A stretch of DNA of 55,241 nt from the NCBI GenBank assembly GCA_045123185.1, contig JBGVIL010000030.1, positions 1 to 55,241 of the forward strand, written 5' to 3'. A model generated the notes under the pieces. The model was not told the DNA's origin. It did not search any database and saw nothing but the letters and a program-made list of their open reading frames with translations. How positions within the stretch are numbered: position 1 is the stretch's first letter; every line of letters begins with the position of its first letter. Shown here piece after piece: positions 16,907 to 26,298 of the stretch. Both the position numbers and the translations under genes were made by a program. This DNA comes from UBA1231 sp045123185 (GTDB lineage: Bacteria; Bacillota_I; Bacilli_A; ML615J-28; CAG-313).

Positions 16907-17953
16907 TTATTCTCCTATAAATCCACAAATTTTAAATTTAAATCTACTTCCTGGTTTAATTAAGTCAATTAATGTATGAGCTTCTTCACATACATAACCA
17001 ACTACATTAACAAAACCTTTATTATCCATTTCTTTTAACGCAATACTAACTTCACCCGTATAACGTTTATAAAGTTCATTATCAATCGTTACCATATAAG
17101 GTTTAATACTAGTTGTATTATTTGGTTTAATTACTACACCTCTTGATTTTGATGAACGCTTTAAATAACTACTTTCATCAATTCTAAAAGTATGTAAATT
17201 ATTTAAAATATCTAATTCTTCTTTGGATAAATTTTTATTTACCTTAATTGGTATTTCATATATATCACTTAAGTGTTTTAACTTATCAAAATCATTTGAG
17301 TTAATATACGCATCTCCGATACAAACTCCATCACAACCTACGGCAAATAGCTCATAAGATGCTAAAGAAATATCTAAATCACGGTGAGTTTCAACACTTG
17401 GCAAACCATCATATAAAGGTGGTCTTTTATTACTATTAGATGGAATATATGCTAAAACTTTTAAACCGTATTCTTTATATAATTCATTTAATCTTTTAAC
17501 ATTTAAAATATCCATTCCAGTATAACGTTTAGGATAGAAATTGTAACTTAAGCGAATATTATTAAAATTAGCATTTAAAGCTTTTAATCTTTCTAAATAA
17601 CTTCTTGTTAAATTACTTGCATTTAATTCAATTAAATATTGTAAAGTATTAGAATATTCAACTACTTCTTCAATAGTAAATCCATAGTCTAGTCTTAACG
17701 CACCAAGTGATTTTGGAAGTTTAAATTTATCCATTACTCTTTTAGATACATCAACCACAAGTGGTAATTCTAATTCATCGGCTTTGTCTAGTAATCTTTG
17801 GAAAGATGTCTCAATATCTGCTTCTGGAATATGTGCAGATGTAAAAACAAAGTCAATTCCATTTTCTTTAGCTTGTTCTAAATATTTTAGCGTATCTTCG
17901 ATAGGATAGTCATCTAGACCTACGTATACCGAAATGCCTTTTAGTTTTTCCAT
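16907..17953 (-). CDS. mupG: DUF871 protein, MupG-type 6-phospho-N-acetylmuramidase
   Basis: 348 residues. A TIM-barrel-like N-terminal part (KGISVYVGLDDYPIEDTLKYL, FTSAHIPEAD, LRLDYGF) and a beta-rich C-terminal domain with GRSS-type 'YLKRSSKSRGVVIKPNN' mark the DUF871 family. Staphylococcus MupG of this family hydrolyses MurNAc-6-phosphate-GlcNAc to MurNAc-6-phosphate and GlcNAc in the cytoplasm. There is no signal peptide. AGGAG precedes the ATG. It is 8 bases after namZ and one base before the kinase gene. Confidence 0.92.
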   Translation of the reverse strand: MEKLKGISVYVGLDDYPIEDTLKYLEQAKENGIDFVFTSAHIPEADIETSFQRLLDKADELELPLVVDVSKRVMDKFKLPKSLGALRLDYGFTIEEVVEYSNTLQYLIELNASNLTRSYLERLKALNANFNNIRLSYNFYPKRYTGMDILNVKRLNELYKEYGLKVLAYIPSNSNKRPPLYDGLPSVETHRDLDISLASYELFAVGCDGVCIGDAYINSNDFDKLKHLSDIYEIPIKVNKNLSKEELDILNNLHTFRIDESSYLKRSSKSRGVVIKPNNTTSIKPYMVTIDNELYKRYTGEVSIALKEMDNKGFVNVVGYVCEEAHTLIDLIKPGSRFKFKICGFIGE

Positions 17954-17961
17954 AAAAACTC

Positions 17962-19110
17962 CTATTTATAAATCATATAAGGTTTTCTAATTTTCTTAAA
18001 TGTTTCTGCGTCTTGATCTAAAATTTCAAGTTGTTTTTCTAGTGGATAACTATTTTCAATCATATAGTCACAACCAACTTCAAATTCAAATAAAGATGGA
18101 CGTCCCTCAACATAAGGTTTATTTACTTTAAAGTGTTCAGCGTATTCTGTTCTAATAACATGTAACATAACCCAGCTTGCTTTCATTGTATTAAACTTTT
18201 GACGATCTGTGATATGAACATAAACACCACCACAAAGTTCTCCTTGATATTTTGAGAATGTTGGAGTAAAGTATTGTGGTCTAAAATAAACACCTTCTAA
18301 GTTATATGCATTAAGTTGTCTTGCAAACTCTTCACTCTTAATCCAAGGCGCACCAACAATTTCAAATGGTGTTGTTGTCCCACGGCCTTCTGCAACATTT
18401 GTTCCTTCAAATACACAAGTAGTGTTATATGCATAACATGTGTTAATAGTTGGCATATTTGGTGTTGGAATAACCCATGGAAGTTGTGTATCTTCAAAAC
18501 TCATCCATGCTTCATAGTTTTTCATTTCAATTACATGAAGTTCACAACCAATACCAAATTCTTCATTAAATAATTTAGCAAGTTCACCCATTGTCATACC
18601 ATGACGTTGTGGAATTGGATAATATCCAACAAATGAACGATATTTAATATCTAAGATATTACCTTCAACTTTTTCAAGTCCAATTGGATTTGGTCTATCA
18701 AAAACAACAAAAGGTTTTTTATAATCAGCACAAGCCATCATACAATAAGCCATTGTATAAATAAATGTGTAATATCTAGAACCACAGTCTTGAACATCAA
18801 TAGTCATTACGTCAATTGCGTTCATCATTTCTTCAGTTGGTTTTTTAGATTTGCCATATAAACTATATACAGTTAAACCTGTTTCTTCATCAATATAAGT
18901 TGGTAAATGCATACCTGCTTGAATACTAGCACGTACCCCATGTTCTGGTGAGAATAACGCAACTAAATTAGTTTTTTCAAGTAAGATATCAATACTTGAT
19001 TTAAAATTAGAATCAATACCAGTTGGGTTAGTAATTAATCCAACTCTTTTCCCTTCAAAAAATTCTTTAAATTCATCTACTCTTTCAATCCCTAGAATCG
19101 TCTTCTTCAT
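17962..19110 (-). CDS. namZ: DUF1343 / GH171 exo-beta-N-acetylmuramidase, NamZ-type
   Basis: 382 residues. DUF1343 hallmarks are seen: VGLITNPTGID, LFSPEHGVRA, YSLYGKSKKPT, MTIDVQDCGSRYYTF, VFDRPNPIGL, PQRHGMTMGELA and TNVAEGRGTTTPFE. NamZ (B. subtilis YbbC) releases MurNAc from non-reducing ends of peptidoglycan glycans. Unlike the Bacillus enzyme there is no signal peptide (MKKTILGIERVDEF), so it should act inside the cell on imported fragments. The ATG at 19110, with AAAGGAG, is chosen over a TTG two codons upstream. It overlaps the yesL-like gene by 26 bp. Confidence 0.92.
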   Translation of the reverse strand: MKKTILGIERVDEFKEFFEGKRVGLITNPTGIDSNFKSSIDILLEKTNLVALFSPEHGVRASIQAGMHLPTYIDEETGLTVYSLYGKSKKPTEEMMNAIDVMTIDVQDCGSRYYTFIYTMAYCMMACADYKKPFVVFDRPNPIGLEKVEGNILDIKYRSFVGYYPIPQRHGMTMGELAKLFNEEFGIGCELHVIEMKNYEAWMSFEDTQLPWVIPTPNMPTINTCYAYNTTCVFEGTNVAEGRGTTTPFEIVGAPWIKSEEFARQLNAYNLEGVYFRPQYFTPTFSKYQGELCGGVYVHITDRQKFNTMKASWVMLHVIRTEYAEHFKVNKPYVEGRPSLFEFEVGCDYMIENSYPLEKQLEILDQDAETFKKIRKPYMIYK

Positions 19111-19762
19111 CTTCAATCTCCTTTGTTCTTTGAATAATTTTTTCTAAATCGATTTTTCTTAAGTAGTAGTATGTCGCATCCGTTAATTTAATACTTAAGA
19201 AGACTGGTAAACTAATACCAATTACTACCCAAATAGGTAATGCTAAAACACCAATAACAATTATAATATTCATACCCAATATTATTAAACTTGAAATAAA
19301 ATATCTAAAACAAATAAATATTGAGATTCTTATTGTATCCATAATACCAAATGATTGAAAATTAATCATTACAAGAGGTAAGTGTAAACTAAATAAAACT
19401 AATAGTAATAATACTACTAACATAATCCAATATCCTGCTTGTCCAACAAAGCTATTTGGATCAAAGTGTCTACCATAAAACAACATGGAAAAACTTGCAA
19501 TAACAAGTATTATAATTATGAATAGACCAATAATAAAAGATTTTTCTAAATGTTTTTTGAAATTACTAAAATACATTCTAAATACTTTTGATGGTCCTAC
19601 TTCTTTAAAATCAGATATTGTTTGATAACAAGTAGTCACTGCTGGTAATAATGTAATTATAAATATTGATAAAATAATTGTCATTAAGTTAACAACTACT
19701 AGTCCAAATAAATAATCAAAAAAACGATATGTCTTAGAATTTAATTTTTTATCTAAACTCAT
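19085..19762 (-). CDS. YesL-like (DUF624) membrane protein
   Basis: 225 residues with five or six hydrophobic segments and the YesL/DUF624 pattern (FFDYLFGLVVVNLMTIILS near the start, 'HLPLVMINF' mid-protein). The tail is charged and acidic (EIEDEEDDSRD). Such proteins accompany carbohydrate ABC transporters in Firmicutes but have no proven function. It heads the MurNAc operon. GAGGTG precedes the ATG. A paralogue lies at 30676-31365 in the big operon. Confidence 0.85.
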   Translation of the reverse strand: MSLDKKLNSKTYRFFDYLFGLVVVNLMTIILSIFIITLLPAVTTCYQTISDFKEVGPSKVFRMYFSNFKKHLEKSFIIGLFIIIILVIASFSMLFYGRHFDPNSFVGQAGYWIMLVVLLLLVLFSLHLPLVMINFQSFGIMDTIRISIFICFRYFISSLIILGMNIIIVIGVLALPIWVVIGISLPVFLSIKLTDATYYYLRKIDLEKIIQRTKEIEDEEDDSRD

Positions 19763-19838
19763 ATTTTCACCTCATTATATATTTTATCAAATATTGATTC
19801 TTTTTTAAAGCATTTAGGTATTTTATTTAAAAGAAAAA

Positions 19839-19868
19839 ACACTATGTGATTTCTCACATAGTGTTTTT
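19839..19868 (-). terminator. Terminator after the sugar-binding lipoprotein gene
   Basis: Minus strand: ACACTATGTGA, loop GAAA, TCACATAGTGT, then six T. It separates the 22-kb unit from the MurNAc operon. Confidence 0.9.
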
Positions 19869-19882
19869 ATTCAAAACGCTAA

Positions 19883-21592
19883 TTAAGCAGCTAAGATTTC
19901 ATCAAGAGCGTCTTGATAAATATCTTTCTTAGATTGTAATGTTCCTTGTGGGTTAACGTCTTGGTTAGTAACTAATGCCATACCCCAAGTAGCGAAACCT
20001 TCTAAGTTCCAGTCAGAACCACCACCTACTGATTTAGAAACGATGTCCATGTAATCAGTATAACCATAAGTCTTGATGTTGTCTTCAACACTCATAACAG
20101 CAGCGATGATTTGGTCAACAGCAGCTTCTTCACCTTGAATTCTCTTACTTAAGAAAGCAATGTATTGGTCTCTTGCAGACATATCAGTTGCATTGAATTC
20201 AGGAACTAAACCACGAGTGATGTCGTCAGCGATGTTAACTAATACAGCAGTAGTTAAACCGTTTTTACCATTACTTACGATTGGGAATGCATAACCAGAG
20301 TCAGCACCCATTGGTACTAAGTAACCATCAACGATAGCACCATTAGCTTGAGCAGCACCATTAGCTGTTGGATAAGGTACTAGACCGATATCGAAACCAG
20401 TTTGACCTTTAAATCTCATTTCACTTGATAAGAACCATAATTGTCCATGAGTGAATAATTGTAATCCTTTAGGGAAGTTAGATGGAACGTCAGCACCAGT
20501 TTCAGGAGCCCACATACCAGCAGCATAAATAGTTCTTAAATCGTTATAAAGTTGGATAGTGTTAGGGTTAGTAAACATAACAGTACCAGCTTCGTTATCG
20601 ATTAATTTGTGTCCACGACCAGCAAGCATACCACGAGCGATGTCGTTAACGAATCCACCGAATGCATAAGTTTTTTCAGTTGCTCTTGCATCGAAAGCTT
20701 CTTGTGCAGATACTAAGTAGTTATAGAATGTATCCCAATCCCAACGACCTTCATTCCATAAAGTAGCAGGATCTTCTAGACCATAGTCTTTAACTAATTG
20801 TTGGTTGTAGTATAAGAAGTAGTCAGCATGAACTTCACCAGCTGAGTAACCATAAACTTGTGTACCAACAGAGTATTGTTTATTCTTTTCTGCAGATTGT
20901 TCATATTGTAATTCTGAGAAAATACCATTTTTCTTAACTAAGTTTTCTAATGAAGCGATAGAGTTACCATTCTTTAAAGATGGTACCCAGTCAGAAGAAA
21001 TAGTGAAGATATGACCTTGTTGTAATAAAGTTCCGCTAGCAGCATTATCATTGATCCAGTTAACACGGTTTGGTCCCCATGCAGCTGAGTCAGGATAATT
21101 TCTGATTACGATGTCAATTTTATAAGCTTGTTCAATCATAGTGATTTGTTTTTGTTTTTCAAGCTTTCTTTCACCAGTATAGTTGTCATTGAATGGGTCA
21201 ACTTCTTCAGAAGCACCACTTAATAAGATGATTTCCATTTGTTTACCATCAAATTTTAAACGGTTATATTCCCATTCCCAAGTATCTACATATCCACATC
21301 TTTCATGTTCAGGATTTGTAGCACAAGATTCACCTTCTTTGAATTCAGGTAATTCTGGAGTTACCCAGTTAGGATCTTTTTCAAAACATTTTACACAGTA
21401 ACCATTTTCATATTCGTGTTCACATTCACCACTAGGTTCTTTCCAAGTAGGATCTTTTTCACCACATTCACATTTACCTTCAACAAATTTGTGTTCATGT
21501 GTTGGTTCATCAGGTTTATTTGTTGGTCCTTGACATCCTACTAAAACAACGGCGAACATAATAACTAACATTAATTGCCAAAATTTTTTCAT
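19883..21592 (-). CDS. Sugar ABC transporter substrate-binding lipoprotein with His/Cys repeats
   Basis: 569 residues. A lipoprotein signal ends in LVGC (Cys20). Residues about 32-75 carry His/Cys repeats (HEHKFVEGKCECGEKDP, then a variant with CVKC). From about 110 onward it is a family-1 extracellular solute-binding domain (IEQAYKIDIVIRNY, LYYNQQLVKDYGLEDPATLW, ...WDWDTFYNYL). It likely captures an oligosaccharide. No permease is next to it, so it probably shares those of the large operon. AAGGAG precedes the ATG. Confidence 0.9.
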   Translation of the reverse strand: MKKFWQLMLVIMFAVVLVGCQGPTNKPDEPTHEHKFVEGKCECGEKDPTWKEPSGECEHEYENGYCVKCFEKDPNWVTPELPEFKEGESCATNPEHERCGYVDTWEWEYNRLKFDGKQMEIILLSGASEEVDPFNDNYTGERKLEKQKQITMIEQAYKIDIVIRNYPDSAAWGPNRVNWINDNAASGTLLQQGHIFTISSDWVPSLKNGNSIASLENLVKKNGIFSELQYEQSAEKNKQYSVGTQVYGYSAGEVHADYFLYYNQQLVKDYGLEDPATLWNEGRWDWDTFYNYLVSAQEAFDARATEKTYAFGGFVNDIARGMLAGRGHKLIDNEAGTVMFTNPNTIQLYNDLRTIYAAGMWAPETGADVPSNFPKGLQLFTHGQLWFLSSEMRFKGQTGFDIGLVPYPTANGAAQANGAIVDGYLVPMGADSGYAFPIVSNGKNGLTTAVLVNIADDITRGLVPEFNATDMSARDQYIAFLSKRIQGEEAAVDQIIAAVMSVEDNIKTYGYTDYMDIVSKSVGGGSDWNLEGFATWGMALVTNQDVNPQGTLQSKKDIYQDALDEILAA

Positions 21593-21608
21593 TTATGTTG
21601 TTCTCCTT

Positions 21609-22583
21609 TTATAAAACTAATTGTAAATAAGTATAGGATTTCCAAATTTCAAATCCAAATTTGCGATATAATTCCATTAAGTTAGTCCAGTCAATTATTG
21701 CTTTCTGACAATTTCTATCAATTAGCTCATTGATTCCTGAAACAAGTAGATTATACGCAATATTGTTATGTCGATAATCTTTATCGACTCCCAGAGGACC
21801 TAAGCCTCCTATTCTATCAAAGCGCGAACGCCATGTTAGACTGTAACCAATTAAATTAATTGGTGTATCAAATGTTTGGATTTTACAAAAACCACAAACA
21901 TTTTCTGATTGGTCTAAACAAATTAAATATTCAGACCCATTACCGCCATTTGATACATAGTCAAGAAACTCTACATGCCAACGGCTCGGAAAATTCTTTT
22001 TAAAGAATGTATCAATCTTTGGTAAATCTAATTTATTTCCAATACGAATTGTGTATTTAGCATTATCTAAATAATTTCTTAATTCGTATTTGAAATCAAG
22101 TTTGTTGTTTACTAAATCATTTGTATCATATAATCCACAAAATCCTCTTTTAGTAAACCATTTTAAATGTGCTTTTAAATCAACTGGAAGTCCAGGAAAA
22201 AAGTTTTGATAATCTCTTCCAAGATATATTTGTTTACATCCTAAAGATTTAAAAGCATCAACACTCTTTTGTAATAGTTCTGAGCCAATCCCCATATTAC
22301 GGAATTCTTTTTTCACATAAATTAAACTAATCCAACCAGTGTTTAAATAGTTTTCAATTTGATAATCATGTAACCATATTTTGTTGATAACAAAACCAAC
22401 AGGTTTATCATCAACTAAGGCTACATAAGAATGTTCTTCAAGAAACCCTACTGTATCATAAGTGTTTCTTTGCATTAGTTCATCACTAATTGGAAAGATA
22501 AAACCTAATTCATCATTCCATAGGGAATGGAGTTTTAGAACTTTAACTTTCAAATAATTTTTAAAGTTTTTATAAGTAATCAT
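21609..22583 (-). CDS. Two-domain GNAT acetyltransferase
   Basis: 324 residues with two GNAT folds. The first holds the acetyl-CoA motif VKKEFRNMGIGSELL (about 110-124) and the second 'LGVDKDYRHNNIAYNLL' (about 275-291). It is cytoplasmic. It lies between the large surface protein and the sugar-binding lipoprotein; an amino-sugar N-acetylation role is possible but unproven. No good ribosome binding site is visible before the ATG at 22583, so the start is less certain. Confidence 0.85.
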   Translation of the reverse strand: MITYKNFKNYLKVKVLKLHSLWNDELGFIFPISDELMQRNTYDTVGFLEEHSYVALVDDKPVGFVINKIWLHDYQIENYLNTGWISLIYVKKEFRNMGIGSELLQKSVDAFKSLGCKQIYLGRDYQNFFPGLPVDLKAHLKWFTKRGFCGLYDTNDLVNNKLDFKYELRNYLDNAKYTIRIGNKLDLPKIDTFFKKNFPSRWHVEFLDYVSNGGNGSEYLICLDQSENVCGFCKIQTFDTPINLIGYSLTWRSRFDRIGGLGPLGVDKDYRHNNIAYNLLVSGINELIDRNCQKAIIDWTNLMELYRKFGFEIWKSYTYLQLVL

Positions 22584-22618
22584 AATTAGTAAGTTAATAA
22601 AGTTTTTTTACTTGCAAT

Positions 22619-22638
22619 AAGGGAGGCAAGCCCCCCTT
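22619..22638. terminator. GC-rich hairpin after the large surface protein gene
   Basis: Minus strand AAGGGGGG, loop CTTG, CCTCCCTT. No continuous T run follows on that strand, so it may be a weak terminator or an mRNA-stabilising/processing hairpin that lowers expression of the downstream GNAT and lipoprotein genes. Confidence 0.5.
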
Positions 22639-22651
22639 ATTTAACTATTTA

Positions 22652-25600
22652 TTAGTGTCTTTTTTTGAATACTAATAAAGCTAAACCAGCAACAGCGATG
22701 AAGCTAGAAACATAAGCGAAGCTTACACATCCACCTTGACTTGTGCTAGTACCAGTGTTAGAACCAGTACCATCATCAGGGAATTTTTCATCTAATGCAT
22801 CTTTAACGATACCTTCAACGTCTGGGAATTCTGGGAATTCAGGCATTTCAACGTCTACATAAGTTCCAGTAACGATGATAGTTACTTTAGCTTGTGATTT
22901 AATACCGTTAGAGTCAGTTACAGATACAACACCTTCGTATTCATCATAAACAGCAGCTAATAATGGATCATAATCAGATTCTAATGAGAACCAGTTATGG
23001 TATACTTTGCAATCATTTAAGTAATCGCCATCAGCGTTATCATATGCATATTGTAATACCATTTCAGCTGTGATAGGAGTACCAACAGGTACATAAATAA
23101 CACCGTTATTTAAAGTTTTGATAGCAGGAGCTTCCATATCAGGAACGATAACTACGAATTCAGCTTCAGCAGCTTTGTTAGCGCCGTTAACTTGAGATTC
23201 TATACGAGCTTTGATAGTCCATTTACCAGCTTTTAAGTTAGCAGGATCAAATCCTTCTGGTAATGTCCATTCGATATGTCTAGAAATATCATGTCCGTAA
23301 ACATTTTCTTCTCTTGCATCGTAGTATCCATCGTAAGCAACTAAAGCTTTAGATAGATCGATAGCAGTAGCACCACCATAGATAGCATTTTGTAATTCTT
23401 CTAATGCTGATGCATTAACTTGTAATAATGGAGTGTAGTCTTCAACAACTACGAATTCCATAGCTAATGAATCAACAAATCCAGTAGCTTTATTTGTAAC
23501 TTCAAGAGTTAATTCAATTCCGTCATGAACATCATAAGCTTCACCTAATGCAAATTGTGCATCTTCCCAAGTTGGGCAAACTTCATTGATACCAACCCAG
23601 TAAGGAGTTTCACTTCTTCCAGAGAAGTCTGGTGAATATGGCCATGATCCCCAATATTCAGCAGTAAAGTAAGCTTGTAATGCTTGACGCCATGCAAATT
23701 TATTATCGATTGTATATGTATAAGCAGAACCGTCAGCTTTTGGAGTAGTAGTAATTTGTTCATTCCAGAAATCGATGAACCAACTCCATTTTTCAGCGAA
23801 TCTTTCATCTTCGAAGAATGAAGTGTATTTCCAGTTAGCATTACCAACAACGTTTTCCATAGCGTTAGACCAGTTGATTCTTGTGATAGCTTTACCATCA
23901 CCAGAGAATGTTGGAACACCATCAACTAATGTAACGAATGTTTTACCATTAGCTTCACAGAATTCAGCAGCCCATGTTCCATAGTCTTTAATGAATTCAT
24001 CAACGAATAAATCGAATGATTCAAATTTGTATGGTTCTGGTGCAGGCATGTATTCCCAAATAGCATCTTGAACATCAGCGTTACCATAGTTAGCTGATTT
24101 TAAAGCACTTGAGTAAACAGCAGATTCAGTTAATTTAGAGAATGAGTTAGCTTCAACAGCGATGAAGTATGGATCGATTGTTGTATCGCCATTCTTTAAA
24201 GCTTGGAACATATCAGCATTCTTCTTACCATCATATTCATTTGTATTAACAGCTGTCCAGTAGTCTAATACCCAATCCCATTCATCAGATTCTGTGAATA
24301 GTTTGAAGATGTTAGCATTACCAGACCAGTTAGAGAACGCACCACCAAATGCAGCTTCCATAGCAGCTTTGAATTCTGCAGCAGCTTGTTGAACTGTTTC
24401 ATATTTGAATTTTTCAGCCCACATGATGTGTTGTCCATCGATATCTAATACGTAACTTAATTCAGAAACGTCAGCATTTTTATAAGTTGTAACAGCAGCT
24501 ACGTTTGAACCAGCTTCAGGAGCAGGTTTACCAGCAACTGCGTAACCACCTAACATACCAGTGATTTCGATTAATTCAGAAATATCAAGAGTAGCACCCT
24601 TCTTAACTTCAACAACTAATTTACCATTTTCATTTCTAACGATGAATGAATCACCATTAACAACAGCATTAGTTTCAACTAAACCTTGACCAGAGAAGTT
24701 GTAAGTACGAGCATATGCTTGGTATTCAGGATTACGTCCATATAAGAAAGCTTGTTCCCATAATGGGTTGAATTTTTCCATGTATAGAGGAACAGCTGGT
24801 TTACCTGTATATTCAAGGTAACCAAAACGGTACATAATACCATCAACAGGGATTACAACACTGATAACAACAGGACGACGGTATTCACCATAAGTGATAG
24901 TTGTAGTACCATCTTCATTTGGAGTTTCAGTTTCTTCGATCTTAGCAGGAGCTTCTTCACCAGCAGCTACTAAAGCATCAACAGATGCATTGTGGATAGC
25001 AGCTTCTTCAGCAGAGATTTTAGCATTGTTACCTAAAGATGAAGTGATAGCGATACAGATGTAACCACCATTTTGATCAGGATATGCATAATCCCAACGA
25101 TCAGCTAACCAACCTTCAGCCATGTAAGGAACAGTGTTAACTTTAACTTCAGCGAAATCTTCTTCAGAATACCATTGCCAAATCCAACGTTTACCAGTTA
25201 GAACTTGTTTAGCACCAGATGGATCATCTTCTTCTTTTTGGTTGTATAGAGGATTTCCTTCATCGTCTGTTAATTGTTCACCAGTAACAGGGTCTAATAA
25301 TGGGTTGTCTAAATCATCAACTGTAACTTTCTTAACATCTAAGTCAGCTTGAGCAGCAGAGTTACCGTTAATATCAGCAGCACCAGCTACGTCTTCGATA
25401 ACAACGATTTGACCATCTTTATAACCTAATAATGTAGCATAACCGTAAGTTTCGATATTTGCAGCATCAACATAGTTACCATGGTTATGACCACGAACTG
25501 CTTTACCATTACCATCAAATACTAAGAAGAATGGGTCAGTTCCACCATCACCATTTGTGATACCTCTTTCTTTGTGTAAGTCATTGATAACTACTTCTTT

Positions 25601-26104
25601 ACCAGATACGTTATAACGGATACCAGATAGTGATACGTCACCAAATTGTGGACCGTATGTACTTGTATAGTCAGGTTTACCGCTACGAGTCTTAGTAGAA
25701 GTAACAGGGTTACCTTCTTCGTCTAAAGTCCAAAGATAAACTTTTGTACCAGCAGCAGATTCTAATTCTTCACTATAAGCACCTTGTGAATAAACTGTAT
25801 ATCTTTGTCCAGTAGGACCTTCAGCACTAAATTGAGGAATAACTAATTTAATTTCATTCCAATAGAATAAACGACCAGTAGAGTGATCTGGGTCAGCTTT
25901 AGCTTCATTATCATAAAGCGTAGGGAATGTAGTGTAAATACTATTCATAATGTACATAGGGATATCTCCCTCTTCAAGAGTTGGATCTTCAATGAATTTA
26001 CCGTCAGCAACACCAGCAGCTGAAACAGCAACAGGGTTCATTGCAAGACCAAACGCTACTAACATAAGTACTAATGCACTTAAGCAAGCAAAAACTTTTT
26101 TCAT
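22652..26104 (-). CDS. Large secreted surface protein of unknown function with Cys-containing C-terminal anchor
   Basis: 1150 residues. A Sec signal peptide (about 1-30, cleavage near VSAAG) is followed by a long extracellular part. Residues about 570-690 and 700-860 look like two diverged copies of a Trp-rich helical domain ('WDWVLDYWTAVN' and 'WSWFIDFWNEQI'). Beta-sandwich-like domains follow (EYEGVVSVTDSNGIKSQAK). The end is GTSTSQGGC, a hydrophobic stretch and FKKRH, with the Cys 24 residues before the terminus. Codon use is strongly biased and the promoter strong, so it may be abundant, perhaps S-layer-like or glycan-binding. I do not recognise the family. Confidence 0.8.
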   Translation of the reverse strand: MKKVFACLSALVLMLVAFGLAMNPVAVSAAGVADGKFIEDPTLEEGDIPMYIMNSIYTTFPTLYDNEAKADPDHSTGRLFYWNEIKLVIPQFSAEGPTGQRYTVYSQGAYSEELESAAGTKVYLWTLDEEGNPVTSTKTRSGKPDYTSTYGPQFGDVSLSGIRYNVSGKEVVINDLHKERGITNGDGGTDPFFLVFDGNGKAVRGHNHGNYVDAANIETYGYATLLGYKDGQIVVIEDVAGAADINGNSAAQADLDVKKVTVDDLDNPLLDPVTGEQLTDDEGNPLYNQKEEDDPSGAKQVLTGKRWIWQWYSEEDFAEVKVNTVPYMAEGWLADRWDYAYPDQNGGYICIAITSSLGNNAKISAEEAAIHNASVDALVAAGEEAPAKIEETETPNEDGTTTITYGEYRRPVVISVVIPVDGIMYRFGYLEYTGKPAVPLYMEKFNPLWEQAFLYGRNPEYQAYARTYNFSGQGLVETNAVVNGDSFIVRNENGKLVVEVKKGATLDISELIEITGMLGGYAVAGKPAPEAGSNVAAVTTYKNADVSELSYVLDIDGQHIMWAEKFKYETVQQAAAEFKAAMEAAFGGAFSNWSGNANIFKLFTESDEWDWVLDYWTAVNTNEYDGKKNADMFQALKNGDTTIDPYFIAVEANSFSKLTESAVYSSALKSANYGNADVQDAIWEYMPAPEPYKFESFDLFVDEFIKDYGTWAAEFCEANGKTFVTLVDGVPTFSGDGKAITRINWSNAMENVVGNANWKYTSFFEDERFAEKWSWFIDFWNEQITTTPKADGSAYTYTIDNKFAWRQALQAYFTAEYWGSWPYSPDFSGRSETPYWVGINEVCPTWEDAQFALGEAYDVHDGIELTLEVTNKATGFVDSLAMEFVVVEDYTPLLQVNASALEELQNAIYGGATAIDLSKALVAYDGYYDAREENVYGHDISRHIEWTLPEGFDPANLKAGKWTIKARIESQVNGANKAAEAEFVVIVPDMEAPAIKTLNNGVIYVPVGTPITAEMVLQYAYDNADGDYLNDCKVYHNWFSLESDYDPLLAAVYDEYEGVVSVTDSNGIKSQAKVTIIVTGTYVDVEMPEFPEFPDVEGIVKDALDEKFPDDGTGSNTGTSTSQGGCVSFAYVSSFIAVAGLALLVFKKRH

Positions 26105-26132
26105 ATACTTTTTTCCTCCTATATATTATTTT

Positions 26133-26146
26133 TGAAAGCGTTTGCG
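26133..26146. promoter_or_regulatory. cre-like operator 1 of the large surface protein gene
   Basis: TGAAAGCGTTTGCG fits the CcpA/LacI-type consensus TGNAANCGNTNNCA apart from the last bases. It lies just downstream of the -10, where binding blocks transcription. Confidence 0.65.
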
Positions 26147-26151
26147 ATTAT

Positions 26152-26180
26152 ATTATAACATTGTAGCTATTTTTTTGCAA
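26152..26180 (-). promoter_or_regulatory. Promoter of the large surface protein gene
   Basis: Minus strand: -35 TTGCAA (26180-26175), a 17-base spacer, -10 TATAAT (26157-26152). It sits between two cre-like boxes. Confidence 0.8.
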
Positions 26181-26189
26181 GCGTTTTTA
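26176..26189. promoter_or_regulatory. cre-like operator 2 overlapping the -35
   Basis: TGCAAGCGTTTTTA matches the left half and centre of the cre consensus and overlaps the -35 box. The two box centres are 43 bp apart. Confidence 0.55.
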
Positions 26190-26242
26190 TCTTTTTTTAC
26201 ATACATTTCCAACAATAATAATTTTCATTTTGTTTTCATAAT

Positions 26243-26292
26243 AAAAAAGGGTCCTTTTTGGCTACATATTTTAGCCTAAAGACCCTTTATTT
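26243..26292. terminator. Terminator of the 13-gene operon after nagB
   Basis: AAAGGGTC...GACCCTTT outer stem with an inner GGCTA...TAGCC hairpin, then T-rich tracts on both strands. Confidence 0.85.
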
Positions 26293-26298
26293 TTTAAA

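Noticed and set aside
22619..22638. Strong terminator after the large surface protein gene
   Set aside because: The stem is GC-rich but lacks a following T run on the minus strand; recorded as a weak terminator or processing hairpin only.
22652..26104. Several open frames on both strands inside the large surface protein gene
   Set aside because: Strong codon bias of the real gene leaves open shadows; they lack starts, signals and family likeness.
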